A model generated the notes under the pieces. The model saw only the letters and a list, made by a program, of their open reading frames with translations. It was not told where the DNA came from and did no database searches. A stretch of DNA of 64,000 nucleotides, taken from assembly GCA_949358305.1 (NCBI GenBank), contig OX442315.1, forward strand, positions 744,001 to 808,000. The letters run 5' to 3'. The translations under genes and the position numbers were made by a program. This DNA is from Strigamia acuminata. Its lineage: Eukaryota > Arthropoda > Chilopoda > Geophilomorpha > Linotaeniidae. Below are positions 40,782 through 53,179 of this stretch, one piece after another (positions within the stretch are counted from its first letter, which is position 1; each line of letters starts with the position of its first letter).

Positions 40782-43090
40782 GTCAACCACCTGGAAATGC
40801 AGAAAGCGAAGACAATTAAACAGGTAGGAAACCAAACACAGACACACTACACTGAAGTAGCTTATAGCTAGACACTGAACAACTACTCTAACTGCTAAAT
40901 TCAATAGTTAGTGACCTGAATGTCAGACAGAACAGCCTCACTAATATCTCTAACTAGTACTAAAACTTTCGCTAAACTGAAGAACTGAGTGACACAACAC
41001 TCAAAATTTTCTTAACTGGTGCTAAACTTTTCTATGCTGAGGAAATTGAATGATGCAACACCCAAAAATTCCCAGAACTCTAAAATAGACTACTTCCTGT
41101 TAACTACTTCTAAACTGTGCTCTCCTGCTTGTGCAGTTATCTAGAGCGAGACAAACTTAAATTGCTACTTAAATGCGAAAAAACACACTTCCCCTCCCCC
41201 CTGAGAGGGCACATCAAGTAATCCCAACAAAAACCCAACCAAAAACACTTTAATCAACTAAATGATCTTCTTCTTTCAGGTGGCAGCAACTGATCAACTT
41301 GCACATTGCGTTGTGAATGACTTGGCAGACTCAGGATGTCTATGGCCGCTCTCACGTGACTCTCTGGCGTGCGCACTTGATGCCGGACGCTCGCGGAACC
41401 AGCCGCACAAGACGAACCAACTGGCGCGCACCAACCCACTTGAGCCACTTGCTGAACGCCCAAATGACCACTGAAACGCACACGCTGCGCAAACGTGCAC
41501 AAAATCCTGGTATCACGGTACCAAAAACTCAGCTCCCTGTAGCAAACAACCTTGGCTCTCACAAGGAATACTGGCGAATTGGTCCCTAAACTCTGGAGAC
41601 CGCCCGAGACTGTATAGTGGTTGATGAAACAAGTTGACATCTTAGCCCAAACTCTAGGCCTAGCTGCATCATGAGAAATCAGGCCTAACTGCATTTAGTT
41701 GAAAATGATAAAGGAAGTTCTCTGGATACTGGGGAAAACCTTGTGCCTCCAGTGAGGAGGAGAGCATGCAAAGCTCTCTACTCACTCATTTGCATATTTC
41801 CCTGAGTAGGAAATAAGATCAGAAAAGAATGTTCAAAGCAGGAATAAGAACACATCAACTCTTTAATCTTAACAACAAGTAACAACTGATTGCTTCTTTA
41901 GCAACCTACTCTTAACAACTGGTCACCTGATTACAATAAATGTCAGTGACCAAACAATACAGATTTGCATAATAACAATAGTGCCAACAAGGTTTCCGTA
42001 TTTCTACAACAGATGTCAAACTTAACATAAGTAAAGGCAAAACTTAACCTAACACCTTGATAACATTATGACCTGTGCAAACAGCACTTCACTTAAACTT
42101 AACAGATAATTCAAAGGCTAAAACTAACATTAGTTACACTCAAAACACAATGCTGAGCCCAAACCCAATCACCACCAACAGAGGGCGCAACGTGTCACAA
42201 TTTTAACCCCTTTACAACCATGCTATAACAACGGTAAAAACTTATAATAACATCAACTAATATTGGTAAATATACAAACAATAACTAGTAAATATTCCCT
42301 ATGTCCAGGTTCCATTAAAACCCCAAACTAAATAATAACAGGGCACCAGTGCAGCACCAAATCCAAGATGGCGACCATGCAACTGCTAAAATGACGTGAA
42401 TGGAGCCAGACAAGGTCGCGAGCGACTCACAGGCCTTCTCAACGATGGATCTGCGTCCTAGAACGGTCAGTACAACTTTCCCAGTGCTTGGACATTGAAA
42501 CCCGACCGATTCAACTCATTTGCAGGACCCACACGACCACGAGAGGCGTCGCAAGGCGTGCGCTCACGCCCGACGCTCGCAAATGCTCACAAACGATGTC
42601 CAACGTCCATCCAGCGACCCAAGACACCTGTGGACTACCTTAAACACCAATACAAGTTAGTATAAATTAAATTACAAGTGAAACAAGCACTAAAACTGCA
42701 ATTGTGCTTATTTCAGGTTCTTCCCGTCTCCCAGTTCACTTGCGCTATGGCGGCCATCTTGCCGATGCACGCCTATCTCCTTCGCAAGTGAACTGGAAAC
42801 GGGAGAGAACTTACACATACTAGAAAATAACACATAAAAGTGCAAAAGACACATAAGACAATTACAAAAGACTAAAAACACAACTTTCAAACATTCCAGG
42901 TGTGGCAGGCGAAGGGGCAACCCCCATGAACTTCCAGGATCGCGTCAACAAAGCAGCAAACCAACCGGACATGTCAGATATGTGTTAAAAATCTATTCAG
43001 ACTTGACAACAAAATTAAAAAGCCTTTTCTTTCTTTTAGAAGATGAACAACGTGAAATCTCCAGATCTTTTTTGTTGCGTTCTTGCTCGC
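40782..43090. other. Non-coding 2.3 kb, probably BEL-2 leader/LTR plus unknown DNA
   Basis: No convincing gene is present. Visible items are a pyrimidine-rich CTTCTTCTTTCAG run near 41279, a G-rich tract on the minus strand near 41190-41205, CCAAGATGGCG at 42363-42373, and a long inverted repeat at 42725-42806. An LTR boundary could not be set. Confidence 0.4.
42725..42806. repeat. Inverted repeat with ~22-bp arms
   Basis: CCCGTCTCCCAGTTCACTTG (from 42724) and CGCAAGTGAACTGGAAACGG (from 42785) pair with about two mismatches around a ~38-base loop that contains GCGGCCATCTTGCCG. Confidence 0.7.
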
Positions 43091-45650
43091 AACATCCGCC
43101 AACCCGCAGTAAACCGTCAGAATCCATGAACGGAGAAAGAGAACGAAGAGGAGAAGAGTTTGGGAGATCCACTCCCGCTTCAATGCAAGCGCGAGTCTCT
43201 GCAAATTCCATCATCTGGACCCATCTGACCCAAACCTTCGTTGCCCGGCATATCTCTTCTGCTTCTAACTCTGGGCTATCCGACCTCGCTGTCACACGCA
43301 ACATCCAGGCCGTCAATCGCAACAATTTTGTCAAAGAACTGAACCTTTGTAACCCGATGACATCTTCTACAACAACGCTGGAGGAAACATTCACGTGAGC
43401 TCGCTCCTCATCATCAACTTCATGAGGCATGGAAACAGGCCAATCCACTGTGGGTTTTGACAGCCAACCAGGTCCCTTCCACCAGCGAGATTCTGCGCTG
43501 AGTTTAATCAGCGATAATCCTCGTGTCCCGCAATCTGCCGGGTTTTCAGTTCCAGAAATGTGACGCCAAAGAACTGCTGGAGCTAACTGCTGGATTTCCC
43601 TGACGCGATTCGCCACAAAGGTCTTCCAAGTAATCGGTGGTCTTCGTATCCAGCTGAGGACTATCTCAGAATCTGACCAGCAAACACAAGACTGCTTATC
43701 TAAGCCGAAAACTTCGCAAACGTACTGCAGGAACCGTGCTCCAATAACAGCAGCCATCAGTTCAAGTCTTGGTAGAGTCAGCTTCTTCAACGGCGCAACC
43801 CGGCTCTTGGCAGCTAACAGCTGGACCAATGCGGAATCCGTTGTCCTCTCCACTCGCAAATAGATAGCGGCGCAGTAAGCTTTCGGTGAAGCGTCAACAA
43901 ACAGGTGTAAAGTAACCGCTTCCATACTGCTGAAAGTGCCCATCCATCTTGGTAGCTTGATTCGTCCGATTTCACTAAGCTCTTCAAGCCATTGAGACCC
44001 CTCTCTGTGAAGCTCGTCGCATAACGGCTTATCCCAAGGCAATCTCCGAATCCACATCTCCTGCATCAGGATCTTGGCTCTAATTACAAACGGATGTAAG
44101 AATCCAAGCGGGTCAAAAATACTGGCCATTTCACTCAGCAGGCGTCGTTTAGTCAAACCAGTGACTGCTTCTCGAGTTCTTCGGAACACAAACGTATCGT
44201 CTACGCAATCCCATGCCAAACCCAAAACCTTGGACACGGACCCAGATAAGGGAAACTCCTTTTCAGCAACTTCTTCTCCAGCTTCCAACCAAAGCTGGTG
44301 TAACTCAACGCAAGAAGTGGCCCATTTTCGCATGTCCATTTTACCGTCGGCAAGAATCTGCTTGCATTCCATTGAACGCTTAAATGCTTCTGCAGGTGAA
44401 TTTGCTCCCCCCAATAAATCATCTACGTACAAGTTTCGGTCCAGGAGCGACGTTGCAACTGGCAACTCCTGTTCATATCGTCTAGCATGGTGACGAATGG
44501 TAGCGTTCAAAAGAAACGGACTGGGTTTCGCCCCAAACAGAACTACCGTCTTCCTGTAAACTCGTAAATGTTCTCGTAGGACTTCATCCAAAGTTCCTGG
44601 CTCGATCACCGCATCCCAAACCTCATCATCTACCCAAAGCAAACGTACAGCATCTCTGTCTTGATAGGCTAGTTCAATCTGAAGAAAAGCCTTGGCAATG
44701 TCTCCGATAAACGCAACAGGAAACCCACGGAACCGTAATAGTAAAGCACATATGTCCGGTAGTAACGAAGGACCAGCTTCAAGGCAATCATTTAGTGAAT
44801 GTTCTCCCTTGGCGTGCGAAGAAGCATTGAACACGACGCGCACCTTAGTGGTTGTGCGGTCCTCTCGAATCACGGCATGATGTGGCAAGTAGTAGACAGG
44901 TGTCTCGGCAACAGTGGCATCCTCTACTAGCTCTGCATATCCCAGCGTAAAGTACTCTTGCATGGCAGCCTGGTACCTCTGGCGTAACTTGGGATCTGCC
45001 CGTAACCGAATAACTAGACTTCGCAAACTGCTGTAAGCCCGTTGAAAATTCGAGGCCAATGTTTCGCTGCCTTCTTTCCATGGAAGTCGAACAACGTAGC
45101 GTCCATCTTCACGACGACGGATAGTCTTCTCGAAAGACTGTAAGACTTCTTCACCGTCCTTCGGATCAGTCTTATCGATGATTCCAATGTGTTCTAAACC
45201 CCACCATCGCTCGAGATCATCAGAAACGAATCCGACACTTGTTGAGTTGGAATGAACTTGCTGATCAGGAACTTGACCGCTCAAAACCCAACCGAAGATC
45301 GTCTCGACAGCAACCACTGCTTCAGTTACTCGGACCAACCGTCCAGTGACGACTCTCCAATAAGCGTCCATTCCTATCAGGATGTCAATTCTGCGTGATG
45401 TCTCGTCGTCTCTAGTGCGCATATCCGGTAAGACGATTCCCAATTCCTTGAGTCTGTTCAAAACATGTGGATCTGTTGGAATAGGTAATATGCCGCAAAG
45501 TTCTTCAGATCCCATAGCAGAAACCTTGACCACTTGACCTCCTTGTAAGGCTTGCAATTGCAACTCAAAACAGGCCCAATCCTTGTATGAAGTCGCCGGT
45601 TGTCCAAAGGTATTCAGTCTCATGGTAATCTTCCCTGTATTCTTGGAGTT
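43091..45650 (-). pseudogene. BEL-1 pol: protease C-terminus, RT, RNase H (integrase missing)
   Basis: This continues the BEL-1 gag frame from 55106 across LARD-2. BEL/Pao landmarks on the minus strand: LIGMDAYW and FGWVLSGQ after the protease; RT VRVVFNASSHAKG, FIGDIAKAFLQI and catalytic YVDDLLGG (~44412-44432); the SEMASIFDPLGFL segment; RNase H LFVDASPKAYCAAIYL and LPRLELMAA. The reading frame is unbroken, but homology stops at LRVGG near 43091. From there to the TGA at ~42993 the codons are unrelated, so integrase and the 3' LTR are lost or lie elsewhere. Confidence 0.9.
45647..45650. repeat. Target site duplication AGTT of LARD-2
   Basis: AGTT at 45647-45650 recurs at 55106-55109, just outside the LARD-2 ends. 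Confidence 0.88.
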
Positions 45651-47576
45651 TATGACGGTTTACAATGGCTATAAATGCCTATTTTCTATCAAGAAAGCGC
45701 TGTTGCGCCAATATGATGGTATTTTTACAATATTCTGTGTAAAACTGATAAATGTCTAGAATAAAGTCATTTATGATGTTTCAAATACAAAGATGTTCGT
45801 TTATTAAGAATAAACACTAATTTCCACATGATACTAAAGTATCACGGCATAATTACGAAGATTCGTCTGCTAAAACCCGCATTTGTCAATGCTCCATATT
45901 GCCACTAGATGGCGCGATCGCAATTAGCGATAAATTCGAATACGAACTTGAAAACCTCATGATTAAATATAAACGTATATTTAATCAAGTGAATAAATTG
46001 TGTTAAATATTAATATAAATATATATTAAATATCTGACATTGTTAAATACAATGTAACTTCCATTTCTGCGGGACAGAATGTTTAGCGATCAATCGGTCA
46101 ACCGATCAATCTGATTGGTGGAACCCATTTCCGGTCCTGGGTATCCAGTTCCGGTTGTAACAAGGATTAGCATAATTTGCATAAATGCTCCTCCGTATCC
46201 ACTTCCGGTGATACGGGATTGGAGGGATTCGTGGAACCCATGTTCCAATTGGATGACTGGATTAATCCTTAAATCCAGTCAGGTTATATAAACCCAAACA
46301 ATCGGCCATTCCGCAGCTCTGTTTGATTATTTTCTGTTTGGTATTGTTACTTAAGAAATATGATTCGTTGTTCACGTAAAAAAACCTTTTGGTTCTTTGT
46401 TGATTTATTCACAAAGAACCGTTGCATGATTCTACAGAATCATGCCACCGCCGGCAATTGAAGTCGAAGTGCTGGGATCATTATGTTGCATAAATGTTAC
46501 AGTTTACGGTTGCGACGCCGAAGGAGAACCCGCCGTTGTGCAATTCAGTATCCTCCGGACAGGACCATGTGGTCTTTCTCGGTATGAACGTATTCCGTTA
46601 CCGCAAGTAGCATCGTTGCTGTTGAGAATTAGTTCCTTCACCGGATGGTGCCAAAGCAGTCTGTTTTACAGTAACCACGAGTAGCACCAAGTGTTTGGCA
46701 AGCTGATTCTCATGGTATTCGATGCCAAAGTAGTCGGTCTATTATTAGTACCGCGAGAGATTATACTGCTGTGCGGAGCCGCGAGCTATCGACTCCTGTG
46801 TACGTGATACCGTCAATCGCCAGACGAACGACCGTGTCGCGACGCAGGGGACGCTTGATACCGTTCTGCATTGCAAGGCGTATATTTTCTTTCGACGGCA
46901 ATTGTGTGTTGCGACGGGAAGCTTAATCTTCATTTTATTTATAACAGCTAAATATTAACTTGGCGACAAGTTGATTAACCAAGTCAGAAGACTTAATTAC
47001 GATCACGATTACATCAAAGACGCAAATGTAACTGATAAGTTGATGACAACTTATCCACAAAAATATCTAAATAAGAATTCACAACGATATGAATTAAATA
47101 TAATTCATAAGCGGAATATTGATAAGTAAAATGAATACATTTACTTACACCAATATCCTCCCAAAGTTGTGGCGGTGCAGACAAAGTCAACCGCAATGCT
47201 CAGATCATTCGATTTATCGACGTGCGATAATTTACACAGCGAACCAAGGAAACCAGCGAAGCCATATCGGACTCCAGGACACAGCCATCCGGCTTAGATG
47301 ACATCTGTAAACCAGGTCAAGCGATGGGGAAACCGCTCCCTTATCCCAGACACGTAATGATATTATTTTAGGACCAATTGGCCTATGCTTTGTATAGTTT
47401 AATAGTCAGTTAACTTGCCAAATGTTGGCATTAGTCTTATGTATAATTTAGCTCACTGCATATTGTTTGCCAACAATAAATTGTCTTGTATTTATCTCGT
47501 ATTGTATTCACTGTTATTTATCGCGATCTCTTCCCGGTACCATTGTTAAATGGGAGTTGTGGTCGTCACCGTCACA
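45651..47576 (+). repeat. LARD-2 5' LTR (1926 bp)
   Basis: By eye the first ~680 bases (U3 to just past the TATA box) match LARD-1 without a change. From ~46330 on there are many substitutions and indels, e.g. around 46600-46660 and 46945-47050. Confidence 0.92.
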
Positions 47577-50500
47577 CGTGGAGGTCCCACCGAGATTAGG
47601 TTGCAATTAAATTCGATTGAATTGCAACAGTGAATATTGGAGATAAATATTTAACTAAAAGATTTAAGTTAAAAATAGACAGATTAAATTTTCAGTTTAT
47701 ATTTCCATGTGAAGAAGTTAAACTGATGAAATAGAAATACGTAGTAGATTTTCCTTCATTATTTTCGTTTGAAGATTTTAGGGATTTCAAAGACTACCAC
47801 CTAATCTCACACGTGGAGGTCCCACCGAGATTAGGTTGCAATTAAATTCGATAGAATTGTAAAAGTGAATTTTGAGATAAATATTTAACTAAAAGATTTA
47901 GTTAAAAAACAGACAAGTTTCAAACCATGTTTATTTTCTTGAGAAACACCAAAACAGTCCTTTAACTAGGAATTTCGGAAGTTATAGACCTATCACACGA
48001 TCACTGAAATAGGTTGCAAATTAATTCGATCGAATTGCAAAAGCGAATCTTGAATCCGATATTAACTAAAAAATTTTAGTTAAAACAGACAAATAGATTT
48101 TCAGTTTATATTTTCATGTGAAAAGTTAAACTGACGAAATGGAAACGTTTAGTGAACTCTCTTTACTATTTTCGTTCGACAATTTAAGGAATACGAAGTA
48201 TTTTAAATAAGAAATCAAAAAAGTTTCGAGTGAAATAAGAATACAGATATTTTTTTTCGAAGTTTGTTTTATTTCGAAAAGCTAAAAACATACAAGTTTA
48301 GAAGGCGGACTTCTTACGAATTTATCTTTCCACCTGAAAAGTTAAAACGAAGAAAACACCGCAACTATTTGGAAATATTTACAAGAAATTAAGTTTCTTG
48401 TAACTGTACGTCGACACCGATAGCCAGCGACCACGCGCCATAGCAATACGCGTCGATCTCCGTATCAAACGCAGCAGGGAAGCTACACAAACCTTCAACG
48501 CAAGGTGCGAACGAATGCTTGGAAATTATGGCGGACAACAGATAAAAAACAGCGGAGAAATGTTACAGAAGGTTCGTAGAGATTTATTTAAGTGTCGCGA
48601 ACTAATTTTTCCACTGCCATCGGTACCAAAGATAATTTAGTTGTTGGAGAAAAACAACACACTCCATTTCGCAGAAAAGATTTGCAAATCGAAATGAATA
48701 TTACCTTTATTTGAAGGAATTAACTATTTTCACAAAAAGTACATTTTTTCCTTCGGGACAATGGAAATTAAGAAAATATAAAATGGCGGCGAATGAAGTT
48801 GCCGACCACGTAGAATAGTATTTTTTACATTGAAAGTTACGAATCACGATAAACGCTTTCCCTCGGAAAAGTAAAAGGATTTCATTCAATCTTTCCTTTC
48901 AGAAATTTAACAGTGTTTTAAGTTTCCAACGATATTTGGGTCTCCCAAATTTTGAGAATTTCTAAAATGAAATTTAGCTGTTTGAAAAACAACGAATATT
49001 TTTAGTAATCTAATCGGACATTTTCCCACATGATTTCTTAAAACCGGAATAACAAATCCATTTGTGGCTATGAACTTTGCCACATGAAATATTTACGGAG
49101 CGAATATTTTTTGATTGGATTGAAGCTTTAAAATCAGATAGCTGATTTAAACGAAGAAAATAAGTTTCAAAGTAATTATTTTTCTTTCGGAAAAATCAAA
49201 TAAATCACCGCTGATGAAAAGTTGTATTTTTTCATTCGAAAAAACTAAGAATTGCACAAGATTTATCTTCTATTTTGAACATAGATTTTATTCGGAAAAG
49301 GAAAGATTCTAGATACATTATTTTTCTCTAAAAATTAAGAATTTAGTCAATTTTCCTAAAGGTTAATGGAATGTCATCATATATTTCGTTCGTAATTTAC
49401 GTGTTAAAGTTTAATCAGAAAAACGATTGAATATGTTTTATTTGCGATAAGTAAAAGAAAGGTTCTTTAAAAATGGAATTTCGATGCAAATCCCACAGTA
49501 AAGGGAATGTTATGTGTGAGCAATTAACGAAAAGTTGGAATAACTTCATTTTATTTCATTCAAAAGTAGTTGTGAAAAATCAATTTCAAATATTTTTCAA
49601 AGAAAAATTATTTTTATCGGAAAAAAGTAATTTACATGTCCTCGCGCGGACCGAGTAGTAAACTGCTTAATTGTGACATCGATACTGTTATTGTGTCACG
49701 TGTTATACGGAATTCCAAACCAGTGAATTACGAATTTTGGCGCGATAGGAATAGAAGTTTGACAGTGAAAGTTCTCCAGATTTGTCTTTTCATTTGAAAA
49801 GTTCAAATTGAGGAAATGCTGCAGCAGATGAAGGTATTTACGACAATTGAGATTTAAATATTCTTTCATTCAAAAGATAAAAGATCTCTGCAAAAACATC
49901 TCGTTATTAGAGATAAGGGGGACGAAAATTATTAAAACGAATAATCAAAGACACGTCCTTCGTAAATATCGCAAAGGAATAACTAATTGTGAAAACAATT
50001 GTCCGCTCAGGAAAAGTGGAATTTAGCTAGATATTTTCTTTCGAAAAATCAAAGCAATTGTCATCAAAAAAGAAAGATTTGATGAATAATTTTTACCCAA
50101 AAGTCTAAAGGATTGTCGAATAGTTTTCTCCCGAAAAACAAGTACACATTTGTACCAATAACTTTATCGTTTAAAGTAAAATTTCGAATATTTTCTTTTG
50201 GAAGATTAGAGAATTAGATAATTTTTCTCGCAAAACAAATTTAAAGAATTTTAACGAATTTTTATTTGTTAAAAAAATTTGTTAAAAAAGGGGGAGATGG
50301 ATGGTGAAAATTTATTTTTTCACACTCGAAAAATGGAATTTAAACCCGAAAAAGTAAAGACTTGGTCAAATTATTCTTCCTATTGGAAATGAATACACAA
50401 TGTTGGGAATCGAAAATAGATTTCAATTACAAAGGAATGATTATTTGAACGATAATTGAATAAGAATAAGAAAAATTGAGAGTTTGAGAAAACTTTATTA

Positions 50501-51102
50501 AAAGTTGTGGTTGTAACGATATCACACACTAACGGAATAATTAAAAGAAAAATATTTTTTGAAGAAAAGTTATTTAATTATTTGGATTGGTAAAAATCCC
50601 AAAGTTCAAGAAGATTGAAGTAAGTTTATTTTATTTTCATTTGAAAAATACAATATTTTACGAATGTCTTCCCGAAGGAATTTTATTTTATCGGTAAAAT
50701 TGAATCTCGAAGGGAACGGACTTAGTAGAGAACTACTAAATAGATGTAACGTCCTTTATACCATTGGCCGACACTAACATCCGCCAATCAGAAGTTGGGA
50801 GATCTAGGGATCCCCAGCCCCCTGCTATTAAAGGAGGACCAGATCAGATACTGATCATTCGCATCCAGACCAGACCAGAAGACGTGTTCCAGAGTCATCT
50901 TGACCACGCCGTCCCGATTTCAGTCACGATTCGAATTTTGTGTGCCGTGTAACCTGCAAAAGCTAACACGTGTCAAACAAACGCGAAGTTTAATTTTATT
51001 TTGTCAAAAGTAAAGTTTAGAAGTGTTTCTTGTTGAAAAGTGTATTATATTCGTCTTCTTTATAAATTAAAGAATTAAAATCGTCAGATTTTGAATTTTT
51101 TT
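47577..51102 (+). other. LARD-2 leader: tandem repeats and TTTTC-N4-GAAAA array
   Basis: It is near-identical to 2798-6324. The duplicated PBS, the dispersed motifs and the AAGGGGGA tracts near 49915 and 50288 are all kept. No coding region was recognised in this 3.5-kb leader. Confidence 0.6.
47579..47597 (+). other. LARD-2 primer-binding site, tRNA-Gln
   Basis: It is the same TGGAGGTCCCACCGAGATT as in LARD-1, again followed by a second copy about 235 bases downstream (~47814). Confidence 0.85.
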
Positions 51103-52584
51103 ATGGCTCAAAAACCATTGAATATGATCGATCCAAAAGGAAATAATAAGCAGACAAACTTAAATTTAAGTTCTGTACCACTTGGCGATCAAACAGAAAA
51201 GATTCCCGATCATTTTACTCTGTATTGTAATCGTCATGGACTGGATAAAACCAAGTTTAAAAATATAATCGAAGCTTCAGACTATGTAAAAGCTAGGAAC
51301 TGGCGAGATCGTACCCAATCTCAATCTTCACATCAAGATCCAGTACGGAATCCACAAACATACAGCCGAAACTTAGTGAATCAAGATTCTCATACTATGT
51401 TTCAAACATCCAGTAGGGGATCTAAGTTAGAAAAGTTTAAACCACCTAATTCGGTAGATAAGGGGGAAGAGAATTATAAACCTAATAATTCTCGTCCAGA
51501 GAGTTCGTTAACTAACCAGTCGGTTGTTCAGAACAAATTAAAACTCGTTTACAATCGAGATCAGCTAATTTCAGTTCGATATGCTAATCCAGCTGAAGCA
51601 CAACGATATGTGGCTAGCCTTAATCTGTCGATTAACCTACCGCTATCAAAAGAATTGGGAACCGTAAACAAAAGTTTTGGGCCACCAATATCAATGCAAA
51701 GGAAAGATATTCGGACTCCAAACAAACATTTGCAGTCAAATAACGTACAACAACGTGCCCGATCGCCGATCACAAACTCATGTTTGCGGACGTATGATTT
51801 GTCTACCAAGAAGAGTCCCCAGCCAAGACAATTCTACCTAACGCCCATTTCAAATCGAAAAAAGGTCAAGCAAACTTTTCCCTTGAAAAAGTATTACCAA
51901 CACGATAATGAGAATGATTTTAAACCTAAAAAAGAAAGTTTTTTGACTAACCCACGGGAGATCCGGTATCAATTCGAACAGTATTGTAAACAATACCAGT
52001 TAAATTCAGCTGAATTTAAAAATATAAACGAAGCGCAACAATTCGTATTTCGAAATCAATACCGTAACCAACGACTAAAACCCGTCCCAGTCGTCAATCT
52101 GACGGAGATACAACAATTTGCGTCTGGAAAGCAACCCTGCAATATCCAGAATAATTCATCTCAACGAGAGGAATTAAGAACTTCAAAAAAGCGTTTTCGG
52201 TCACCAAGTCCAGCTGGTGATGAAGAAACTTCAAGTACAAACCAACATGTTCAAAAACTGACTGAAAACCCAGGTTTCCAATCATCAGTTCCACGACTTA
52301 GAGTCAAATATAGATCCCCTCGTTTGTTGCGGGATTTCACAATTCCAAATATGGGTCCTTTCCACGTATGGTTTTCCAATGAGGGTCCCATTCATGTATG
52401 GTTTTCCAGAGATGACCTAAAACAAAAAGTTGGGTCGTCACGGTCATTTACACTGCCAAGTCAGTACACTGTATGTAACTGCCCAAAGAAAAAACGTCGA
52501 AAGAAATCAGTACAGCAGGCTGAGAGATCTCGGAAATTCGCAAATATGCGAGCTCAATATTTAGCAAAGAATCATGTTGATTAA
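51103..52584 (+). CDS. LARD-2 ORF: unrecognised 493-aa basic repeat protein
   Basis: Same protein as at 6325-7806, from ATG 51103. Two changes were found by comparison: Met for Thr in the ISTQRK segment, and Lys for Glu in the PKEKRRK basic stretch near the C-terminus. Both changes are missense, and neither copy has a stop or frameshift. The two F-x2-Y-C...FKNI-x-EA modules and the doubled HVWFS motif are unchanged. Intact frames in two independent insertions support a real protein, though both insertions are young, so intactness alone is weak evidence of selection. Confidence 0.75.
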   Translation: MAQKPLNMIDPKGNNKQTNLNLSSVPLGDQTEKIPDHFTLYCNRHGLDKTKFKNIIEASDYVKARNWRDRTQSQSSHQDPVRNPQTYSRNLVNQDSHTMFQTSSRGSKLEKFKPPNSVDKGEENYKPNNSRPESSLTNQSVVQNKLKLVYNRDQLISVRYANPAEAQRYVASLNLSINLPLSKELGTVNKSFGPPISMQRKDIRTPNKHLQSNNVQQRARSPITNSCLRTYDLSTKKSPQPRQFYLTPISNRKKVKQTFPLKKYYQHDNENDFKPKKESFLTNPREIRYQFEQYCKQYQLNSAEFKNINEAQQFVFRNQYRNQRLKPVPVVNLTEIQQFASGKQPCNIQNNSSQREELRTSKKRFRSPSPAGDEETSSTNQHVQKLTENPGFQSSVPRLRVKYRSPRLLRDFTIPNMGPFHVWFSNEGPIHVWFSRDDLKQKVGSSRSFTLPSQYTVCNCPKKKRRKKSVQQAERSRKFANMRAQYLAKNHVD

Positions 52585-53179
52585 CATGATATGATACACA
52601 AAGATTCCCCGATTATAGTGTAAACAGAAAATCCTCTTCTAAAAATCATGACCTCTCTTCTAAAGAAAAGGGGGACAAAATATAAAGTTAAAATTAACAA
52701 TTCTCGAAAAGTAATATTACAGTATTAAAAGACAACTAGTTTAAATTAAAATTAGTCAATTGTACAAAGAATACCAAGTGACTCCGGTCATGACAATTAA
52801 GGGGGACATTTTGATTCTTAAATTGTCAACTCTTATCATCTAAAAGCTATTTATTGTATATTTATAGCGATACATCTGACTAGGCATATGAAATAAATAT
52901 TTTGTGATAACACAAATGATGATTTTATGTATGACGAAAGTTTCTTCAAAAAGAAGACTTGGAAATAAATTCTGGACTTGAATTTAGGCTATTAGAAAAG
53001 ATTATTTCGGCAGAAATCCAGAACTTAGATAATTCAAGTTAGTTTATGTAAACTCAAATTCGAAATTGGAAGTCACGGTATCTCCAAGATACATCAAGTC
53101 CGAAAATAGCATTTATGCTAATTAGGAGAATAACGAAAACTCTATAAAATATTATATAGTTGTGTTATTAAGGGGGATG
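52585..53179 (+). other. LARD-2 3' untranslated segment with polypurine tracts
   Basis: AAGGGGGA runs lie near 52668, 52799 and 53170, the last next to the 3' LTR. This matches LARD-1. Confidence 0.75.

Noticed and set aside
41254-41694. 146-codon minus-strand frame in the BEL-2 leader region
   Set aside because: No homology or motif; overlapping frames are open on the other strand, as expected by chance in GC-richer DNA.
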